From positions 12,243,979 to 12,307,978 of the forward strand of contig NC_044291.2 of the NCBI RefSeq assembly GCF_004027225.2: a stretch of 64,000 bases of DNA. The letters are read 5' to 3'. Made by a program: the position numbers and the translations under genes. The notes below the pieces were generated by a model. The model was not told where the DNA came from, did no database searches, and saw nothing but the letters and a program-made list of their open reading frames with translations. This DNA comes from Strigops habroptila (Eukaryota; Chordata; Aves; Psittaciformes; Psittacidae). Below are positions 56,740-64,000 of the stretch, piece after piece; position 1 is the first letter of the stretch; each line of letters starts with the position of its first letter.

Positions 56740-57555
56740 GTGTTCCATATTTTTGTGACCCGGAAGAAGAATGATTTCAAATGGGGACCTGAACAACAAC
56801 AAGCCTTTGAACAAATTAAACGAGAAATAGTTCACGCAGTAGCCCTTGGACCAGTCCGGGCCGGGCCAGATGTGAAAAATGTGCTCTATACCGCAGCTGG
56901 GGAGAATGGTCCTACCTGGAGCCTCTGGCAGAAAGCTCCAGGGGAGACTCGAGGTCGACCCCTTGGCTTTTGGAGTCGGGGATATAAAGGATCCGAGGCC
57001 AGCTATACTCCCGCTGAAAAAGAGATACTGGCAGCCTATGAAAGGGTTCGAGCTGCCTCAGAAGTGATCGGAACTGAAGCGCAGCTCCTCCTGGCACCCC
57101 GGTTGCCTGTGCTGGGCTGGATGTTCAAAGGCAGGGTCTCCTCTACACATCATGCAACTGATGCTACATGGAGTAAGTGGGCCGCACTAATTACACAATG
57201 AGCTCGAATAGGAAATCCCAGTCGTCCAGGAATTCTAGAAGTCATCATGGACTGGCCAGAGGGCAAAGATTTTGGGATGTCACCAGAAGAGGAGGTGACG
57301 CGTGCTGAAGAGGCCCCACCATATAATGAACTGTCAGAGAGTGAAAAGCAATATGCCTTGTTTACTGATGGGTCCTGCCGTATTGTGGGAAAGCATTGGA
57401 GATGGAAGGCAGCTGTGTGGAGTCCCCTGCGACAAGTTGCAAAAACTGCTGAAGGAGAGGGTGAATCGAGTCAGTTTGCAGAGGTGAAAGCCATCCAGCT
57501 GGCCTTGGACATTGCTGAACGAGAAAAAATGGCCAGTACTTTATCTCTATACTGA
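56740..57555 (+). pseudogene. ERVL-like pol remnant: RT C-terminus and RNase H
   Basis: The first piece (56,740-57,201) is the region after the polymerase active site, with 'FKWGPEQQQAFEQIK', 'GFWSRGYKGSEASYTPAEKE' and the tether segment. It ends at an in-frame TGA (57,199-57,201). The same frame resumes and reaches RNase H, with 'ALFTDGSC' (aspartate near 57,364) and the glutamate of 'QFAEVKAIQLAL'. A frameshift near an A run at about 57,525 then separates it from the rest of RNase H. The catalytic YxDD part of reverse transcriptase is absent. Confidence 0.82.
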
Positions 57556-58691
57556 CTCATGGATGGTGGCAAATGCCCTGTGGGGGTGGTTGCAGCAATG
57601 GAAGCAGAGCAACTGGCAACGCAGAAGTAAACCCATCTGGGCTGCTGCATTGTGGCAAGATATCGCTGCTCGGGTGCAGAACCTGGTGGTGAAGGTACGC
57701 CACGTAGATGCTCATGTACCCAAGAGTCGGGCCACTGAGGAACACCAGAACAACCAGCAAGTGGATAAAGCTGCTAAGATTAAAGTGGCTCAGATGGACT
57801 TGGATTGGGAACATAAGGGTGAATTATTTTTAGCCCGGTGGGCCCATGACACCTCAGGCCATCAAGGTAGAGATGCAACATATAGATGGGCTCGTGATCG
57901 AGGGGTGGACTTAACGATGGACACTATTGCCCAGGTTATTCATGAATGTGAAACGTGCTGCAATTAAGCAAGCCAAGCGGTTAAAGCCTCTCTGGTATGG
58001 AGGACGATGGCTGAAGTACAAGTATGGGGAGGCCTGGCAGATTGACTATATCACAGTCCCACCAACCCGCCAAGGCAAGCGCTATGTGCTTACCATGGTG
58101 GAAGCAACCACCGGCTGGCTGGAAACATACGCTGTGTCCCACGCCACTGCCCGGAACACTATCCTGGGCCTTGAGAAACAAGTCTTGTGGCGACACGGCA
58201 CCCCAGAGAGAACTGAGTCAGACAATGGGACTCATTTCCGGAACAACCTCCTAGACACTTGGGCCAAAGAGCATGGCATTGAGTGGGTATATCACATCCC
58301 CTACCATGCACCAGCCTCTGGGAAAATCGAACGGTACAATAGGCTGTTAAAAACTACACTGAGAGCAATGGGTGGTGAGACTTTCAAACACTGGGATACG
58401 CATTTACCAAAAGCCACCTGGTTGGTCAACAGTAGGGGATCTGCCAACAGGGCTGGCCCAGCCCAATCAGAACTTTTACGTGCTGTAGAGGGGGATAAAG
58501 TTCCTGTGGTGCACATAAAGAATTCGTTGGGGAAGACAGTCTGGGTTATTCCTGCTTCAGGTAAAGGCAAACCCACTCGTGGGGTTGCTTTTGCTCAGGG
58601 ACCTGGATATACTTGGTGGGTAATGCGGGAAGATGGGGAAGTCCGATGTGTACCTCAAGGGGATTTGATTTTGGGGGAAAACAGCCAATGA
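57512..58691 (+). pseudogene. ERVL-like pol remnant: RNase H end and integrase
   Basis: The first piece carries 'LYTDSW' and 'HVDAH' of RNase H and the integrase zinc domain ('HDTSGHQG', 'HECETC'). A two-base loss at about 57,953 shifts the frame. A 254-codon piece (57,927-58,691) then holds the whole integrase core: aspartate in 'QIDYI' (about 58,042), aspartate in 'ESDNGTHF' (about 58,220) and glutamate in 'SGKIERYN' (about 58,327), followed by a C-terminal domain. As seen it cannot be made as one polyprotein. Confidence 0.85.
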
Positions 58692-59125
58692 ACTCAATTG
58701 TACGCTGTTGCCTGCTCTATAACACTTTTATAGCCCACCAGCTAGATATCTTCAGGTCGCCAGCAATTGACCCTGACTTCCCTCTGATCATCACCTCAAC
58801 AAAGAATGAATTTTGAGGAAACCAGATGAGCTCAGCAGTGACCAGACGAGTTTGGCGGTATCATCAGCAGGCAACAACCCAACACTACATACTGTCCCTC
58901 CTGCCCTGAAAGACTATTACAAGAGATGGAGCCTGACATCATGGACTGGATGAGTTCAGCAATTTTACAGGGATTGGTCCATGGACTAGGGAACGATATC
59001 TTTGTCTGTGTGTGGGTGTGGGTGTGGGTGTATATATATGTGTATATATGGGACAGGGGTGATGGTGTGTTGAGAGATGTGGGATCTGAGCATGACGTGA
59101 ATGGTATGGAATAAGGGGTGGATAC
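58692..59125 (+). other. provirus 3' interior, no envelope gene seen
   Basis: About 430 bases between the integrase stop and the 3' LTR, including a short TGTGGG/TATATA microsatellite (59,003-59,050). The sequence before the LTR is not a clear polypurine tract. Confidence 0.6.
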
Positions 59126-59689
59126 TGTCCCGGGTTCAGCTACAGCAGTCATTTTTCTCCTTCTTAGTAGCTAGTGCAGTGCTGTGTTTTTTAACTTTCA
59201 GCCTGGGAACAACGCTGATAACACTGATGTTTTTAGTTGTTGCTAAGTAATGTTTATTCCAACCAAGGACTTTCTCAGTCTCATGCTTTGCCAGGGAGGA
59301 GGGGAAGCCGGGAGGAAGCAGAGACAGGACACCTGACCCAAACTAGCCAAAGGGGTATTCCATACCACAGCACGTCATGCCCAGTATATAAACTGGGGGG
59401 AGTTACCCGGAAGGCCCAGATCACTGCTTGGGTCGGGCTGGGTATCGGTCAGCGGGTGGTGAGCAATTGTATCTTCTCCCCTTGTTATTTCACTAATCAT
59501 TATTATCATTGGTGGTAGCAGTAGTGGTTTTGTATTATACCTTAGTTGTGGGACTGCTCTTATCTCAACCTGTGGGAGTTACATTCTTCCGATTCTCCTC
59601 CCCATCCCTCTGGGAGCGGGGAGAGGAAGGGGGGGAGTGAGCGAGCGGCTGTGTGGTTCTGAATTACTGGCTGGGCTCAAACCACGACA
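59126..59689 (+). repeat. 3' LTR
   Basis: Starts TGTCCCGGGTTCAG and ends ACCACGACA, 564 bases, about 97% identical to the 5' LTR by eye. Confidence 0.92.
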
Positions 59690-59694
59690 CAGGC
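59690..59694. other. target-site duplication, right copy (CAGGC)
   Basis: Identical to 56,057-56,061. The host sequence then continues 'ACACAGTCAAAATGC' as in arm B. Confidence 0.9.
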
Positions 59695-60436
59695 ACACAG
59701 TCAAAATGCTTGGGCTGTTCCTTGCTTGAATCATCAAGAGAGTAAGTAAAGACCCTGCAGTGATGTACTTTGTGTTCACTCAATGCCTGCAGGTAATGGG
59801 TGGCAGAAAGGACAGACCTTGCTTCACTGATAACAATTGATGGCTGATGCCTCTGAGTGCTAGAAGAATATTCCCAAAGATATTGTCCTGTCTCTATATC
59901 AGCCCGCATGTATCTTTGACCTGTCTCTATTACCTGCATGTAACTTTGACCAGCCCTGTAATGCCAAATGTCACCAGAGATTTGCATTTGAACACCTCAC
60001 TCCTGGCCCCCATCACTGTTAATGACCATGAGAGCTGAGACAAGGAGCTCACATGTAGGTGCCTTTTAATGAAGACCTGACCAGAGGCAGGAGGAATCCC
60101 ACCTTCTGTGGGTTTGTGGTGAGCCTGGGAGGGAGCTGAGCCCTCTTCCAGCCCCAGCGCTACAATCCCAGGAGGAGATGCCTCAACTAACCAGGCTGAA
60201 TCCCTTCCTTCTGCAGGGGTAAAGGAGATCCCAGCCTGTCCTGGTCTGGCTGTCTTGTCTAATGATGAGACCAGAAAGAGGCTGCCCACAGGGAACTTAT
60301 TGCGTCACCATCCCTGGAGGTATTGAAAAGACACGTAGATGTGGCACGTGTGGACATGGCTCAGTGGTGGACACCATTTGGTTAATGGTCAGACGTGATT
60401 CTAAGGGTCTTTTCCAACCAAAATGATTCTACAGTT
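59695..60436 (+). repeat. OR-C distal upstream flank (arm C, right part)
   Basis: Aligns with 47,520-46,750 of arm B on the minus strand. A CR1-type tail (60,310-60,436) ends the block, as in copies A and B. Confidence 0.8.
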
Positions 60437-62132
60437 CTAAGAAAGCTGATGTTCAGACCAAACTCTGTCTCTCAGCAGAGAAATGATGCTGCAGGAAGGC
60501 AGTGTGTCTCCCAGCTGAGGGAGGGAACATCAGTGCTTGCTTCAGGCTGTTTCCCATGGTGTCCCCCTGGAGCCCCAGGGAGCCCTGGAGGGAGCCCAGA
60601 GGAGCAGAGGCAGTGCCACCTTGGGCTGGGCCTCTGATGCTGAGCTGGGCTGGGCTCCTGGGACACAGAGAGATGCTGGCAAGTGGGCAGTGCTGCAGAG
60701 AGGCAGCTCTGCCCAGGAGCAGGGCCGGGGCACTGCCTGCAGGCACCGAGGACAGACCTGCGAGCCTCAGAGAGCTTAAAGGCACTTGGCAGGGGAGGAT
60801 GCTGAAAGCTCCCTGCACAAGAAACCTTCCCAGCCCTGTGCGTGGTAAGGCTCTGGATGCAGGGCAATGCAGCTGCAGTTCCTGGAGGGATCTCCTCAAG
60901 CTGCTGCCTCGGACAGTCCATGGGATCTGTCAGGAGAACTCTCTTAGTTTCTCTGTGTAGATAAGGAAAAGGATGTGCTCCAGAGCAGGGCTTCCCTCTG
61001 CACCATGTGAGGGCCAGGACAAGACAGGTCCCTTGTCACGAGGGTGGCTGCAGGGTGTGAATGTAGGTGTGCAGCCAGGGGTGCCCAGCGCTGCCCTTGC
61101 GAGCTGGGTCCCTGCACCCCAGGGGCTGTGTGCCAGGGCAGGGACTCTGCCGCCCCCCAGGGTCAGCACTCAGGCTGCCCGGGAGCTCCCCACGGCACTG
61201 GGGGAGAAGCTGGGGGGAAAGGAACAAGCCCTGGCAGGGAAGGGAAGTGCCAAGTGGGTGACGCTGCTCCAATCTCCAGTCCCTCTGAGCACATTTGCAG
61301 AGGATCCTTCTGAAAGACACTGAGGCAGCATTTGCCTTAGAAGGAAGGATTCTGGGATTTGACGTTTTTCACTCTTGGTTGACAGGTTGGGTAGTGGGAG
61401 GTGGGAATTTACTTCTCTGCTAAGGAGAAGGCACCAAGAGTCTTGTCAGGACTTGTCTGAGCTGCTCCTGAGCCCCTGCACAGGCAGAGATGCTCCTGGG
61501 CAGAGCCCTGCTGCCGGCAGCGGTGTGCAGGGCAGAGCTGAGCACATAGCCCATGAGATGGGCTCTGGGAGCACTGACAGGGAGCAGAGCTGGGCACAGA
61601 GCAGCAGCTCCCGGCAGGGACAGCTCCAGGCAGCAGAGCCATGGGCAGGGAGTGGAGGGAAAGTGCAGCCCAGGCCTGGGGAGGGTGCGTTCAGGCAGCT
61701 CTCTTGGTGTCTGGCACTGGAGGTGGCTGCTGCCCATGCTCTGCTGGGCAAGGACCTGGCTGTCACTCTCGAAACTGCAGGGCAGCTGAGAACCAGAGTG
61801 ATGGACTCTGCAGCAATCTTGAGTAGGCACTAACCCATAGACACTTGAGCCCTTGTGTCTGTCCCATGCTGAGACTCTTCACAGTTGCCTTCAAAACATT
61901 AGAAATTTTATACCTGAAACAGTCACTTGTCAGATGTGACATTGGGAAAACAAACCAACCAACCAACCTCAGAGACAATCATGACCAAGTTCTTCTGAGC
62001 CTCTCCTCTGCAGCCCAAAAATGTTCAGAGTCTTGAGTGCGTAAATTGAACTTCTGTATCTGACATTCCTTTTTTCCTAACCCGTCACTGCCTTTTTCTC
62101 CTATGATAGCGCCCCATGCCCAGGGGCAGCAG
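60437..62132 (+). repeat. OR upstream cassette, copy C
   Basis: Counterpart of cassettes A and B. It departs from both after about 61,757, where about 350 bases are shortened and altered, then rejoins them at the conserved acceptor-like pyrimidine tract and AG (62,108-62,109). Confidence 0.78.
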
Positions 62133-63111
62133 ATGTCCAACAGCAGCTCCATCAAACAGTTCCTCCTCCTGCCATTCGCAGACACGCGGGAGCTGCAGCT
62201 CTGGCACTTCTGGCTCTTCCTGGGCATCTCCCTGGCTGCGCTCCTGGGCAACGGCCTCATCATCACCAGCACAGCCTGCGACCAGCACCTCCACACCCCC
62301 ATGTACTTCTTCCTGCTCAACCTCTCCCTCCTGGACGTGGGCTCCATCTCCACCAATGTCCCCAGATCCATGCCCAATTCCCCCTGGGACACCAGGACCA
62401 TCTCCTGTCTGGGATGTGCTGCACAGGTCTTTCTGTTCGTCTTTTTTATTTCAGCAGAGCACTACCTTCTCACCATCATGTCCTACGACCGCTATGTGGC
62501 CATCTGCAAGCCCCTGCACTATGGGACCCTCCTGGGCAGCAGAGCTTGTGTCCACGTGGCAGCAGCTGCCTGGGGCACTGGGTTTCTCTATGCTCTGCTT
62601 CAAGCTGCTAATACGTTTTGTTTACCCCTCTGCCAAGGCAATGCTGTGGAGCAGTTCTTCTGTGAATTTCCCCAGATCCTCAAGCTCTTCTGCTCACATT
62701 CCTACCTCAGGAGAGTTAGGCTTCTTGTGGTTGGTACCTGTTTAGCACTTGGCTGTTTTGTTTTCATTGTGGGGTCCTATATGCAGATCTTCAGGGCCGT
62801 GCTGAGAATCACCTCTGAGCAGGGACGTCACAAAGCCTTTTCCATGTGCCTCCCTCACCTGGCCGTGGTTTCCCTGTTTGTCAGCACTGGCACATTTGCC
62901 TTCCTGAAGCCCCCCTTCCGTCTCCTCCCCATCCCTGGATCTGGTGATGTCAGTGCTGTACTCAGTGGTGCCTCCAGCAGTGAACCCCCTCATCTTCAGC
63001 CTGAGGAACCAGGAGCTCAGGGATGCTGCGAGGAAGCTGGTGACTGGATGTGTTTCAGCAGCCATACACTGCCTGCTCTCCTCTGCAAGGGGCTCCCAGT
63101 GTAGGTCATGA
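62133..63111 (+). pseudogene. olfactory receptor OR-C (OR14-like), single-base frameshift
   Basis: This is the best preserved receptor. It starts at the ATG at 62,133 (MSNSSSIKQFLLLPF), chosen because it is the family start just after a conserved acceptor-like AG; an in-frame ATG also exists at 62,103, upstream of that AG. TM1 to TM6 are intact, with 'HTPMYFFLLNLSLLDV', 'MSYDRYVAICKPLHYG', 'FFCEFPQILKLFCSHSYL' and 'GRHKAFSMCLPHL'. One extra base in the CCCCCCTT run at 62,910-62,917 moves the frame after 'FAFLKPP', so TM7 ('PPAVNPLIFSLRNQ') lies in the next frame, which stops at 63,109-63,111. As read, the track runs out at 63,104 with a foreign C-terminus. Receptors of this type couple odorant binding to Golf in olfactory neurons. 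It may be a young pseudogene, a segregating null allele or a sequencing error in a homopolymer. Confidence 0.92.
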
Positions 63112-63240
63112 CAGGCCAAGTCTGTCTTTCCTGCTTTACACTTGTGATGTTGTCCTCTAAGTTATGTCAGTATTCATACCCTGCTGCTTCAGTATCTGCC
63201 CATCCTGTGTCAATGGTGGTCTCTCATTGTATTTAAGGGA

Positions 63241-63246
63241 AATAAA
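63241..63246 (+). terminator. polyadenylation signal of OR-C
   Basis: AATAAATGATCCTGC, also present 3' of OR-B on the minus strand. Confidence 0.6.
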
Positions 63247-63270
63247 TGATCCTGCCCCAACTTCTCTGTG

Positions 63271-63505
63271 TGTTGTGGTTTAAGCCCAACTGATAACTCA
63301 GAACCATGCAGCCGCTCGCTCATTCCCCCTGCCTTCTTCCCTTCCCCCCACTCCCAGAGGGATGGGGAGAAGAATTGAAAGAATGTAAATCCATTTTAAG
63401 GTTGACATATGAACAGTCCAATAACTAAAGTATAATATAACACTACTACTACTACAACCAGTAATAATAACGATAAGGGAAATAACACGGGGAGAAAATA
63501 CAGAA
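63271..63505 (-). repeat. partial LTR, same family as the 56 kb provirus
   Basis: On the minus strand it ends AACCACAACA like the 56 kb LTR. Only the 3' ~235 bases are present, followed by about 30 unplaced bases and then a second LTR in the same orientation. Confidence 0.8.
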
Positions 63506-63536
63506 CTAAAAGGGGAAGAGAAAATACAAAACTTCA

Positions 63537-64000
63537 TGGTTTGAGCCCAGCTGGTAACTCGGAACCACGCAGCCACTTGCTCACTCCCCTCCTCCTTCCT
63601 CCCCCTGCTCCTGGAGGGATGGGGAGGAGAATCGGAAGAACGTAACTCCCATGGGTTGAGATAAGAGCAGTCCAGTAACTAAGGTATAATACAAAACTAC
63701 TACTGCTACCACCAATGATAATAATGATTAGTGAAATAACAAGGGGAGAGGATACAATTGCTCACCACCCGCTGACCGATACCCAGCCCGACCCAAGCAG
63801 TGATCTGGGCCTTCCGGGTGACTCCCCCCAGTTTATATACTGGGCATGACGTGCTGTGGTATGGAATACCCCTTTGGCTAGTTTGGGTCAGGTGTCCTGT
63901 CTCTGCTTCCTCCCGGCTTCCCCTCCTCCCTGGCAAAGCATGAGACTGAGAAAGTCCTTGGTCTGAGTAAACATTACTCAGCAACAACTAAAAACATCGG
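63537..64000 (-). repeat. LTR, same family, cut by the window end
   Basis: Minus-strand copy lacking its last ~7 bases at the left and running off the window at the right. It resembles the 3' LTR at 59,126 closely (for example the GGGGGGAGT phrase after the TATA box). A provirus interior could follow outside the window. Confidence 0.88.

Larger units (their letters stand above)
56062..59689 (+). mobile_element. ERVL-like provirus with two LTRs, internally deleted
   Basis: The order is LTR (564 bases), interior (2,500 bases), LTR (564 bases), with CAGGC flanks. The interior has a primer-binding site, the C-terminal end of reverse transcriptase, RNase H and integrase. It lacks gag, protease, the reverse transcriptase catalytic region and any envelope. 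The element must have been mobilised by proteins from elsewhere or deleted after insertion. It sits in arm C of the olfactory receptor inverted repeat. Confidence 0.9.

Overview
The window is vertebrate, almost certainly avian, nuclear DNA. The evidence is many CR1 LINE fragments ending in the typical CR1 3' tail, several pseudogenes of the OR14-like (avian gamma-c) olfactory receptor type, ERVL-like and gammaretrovirus-like (class I) proviral remnants, and GC-rich minisatellites of the kind seen in bird microchromosomes. No gene in the window has an undamaged, complete reading frame. All bacterial-style expectations (operons, ribosome binding sites, CRISPR) are irrelevant here.

Layout. 1-7 kb: unrecognised sequence with CR1 pieces and a pentanucleotide microsatellite. 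7.0-7.5 kb: a GC-rich fragment carrying one intact exon that I read as ryanodine-receptor-like. 7.5-10.4 kb: a decayed class I ERV (pol, env remnant, 3' LTR). 10.4-12.7 kb: a minisatellite, a promoter/first-exon-like module (copy X1) and a CpG island. 13-20 kb: AT-richer sequence with LTR-like pieces. 20.4-25.5 kb: CR1 elements, module copy X2, a CCCCAAA-rich array and a stray olfactory-receptor flank fragment.

25.5-63.1 kb is a scrambled olfactory receptor cluster. Four receptor copies are present: OR-D (25.97-26.5 kb, +, only the 3' half), OR-A (31.3-32.03 kb, +, 3' end replaced by a CR1), OR-B (43.65-44.58 kb, -, stop and frameshift) and OR-C (62.13-63.11 kb, +, a single-base frameshift). 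A, B and C share long upstream flanks. B and C lie head to head as the arms of a large inverted repeat with a minisatellite-containing spacer. A near-complete but inactive CR1 (38.5-42.9 kb, -) and two related ERVL-like proviruses (33.3-35.5 kb, -; 56.06-59.69 kb, +) are inserted among the duplicated blocks. The second provirus has both LTRs and a 5-bp target duplication, and its pre-insertion site survives in the B arm at about 47.525 kb. The window ends in one or two more LTRs of the same family.

Interpretation (inference): this is a repeat-rich, actively rearranging receptor graveyard in which segmental duplication, LTR insertion and CR1-associated breakage have worked together. The points most worth checking are the orphan ryanodine-receptor-like exon, the hydrophobic reading frame at the gag position of the 33-35 kb provirus, and the TATA-plus-splice-donor module present in three copies. 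Duplication boundaries were judged by eye and may be off by tens of bases.
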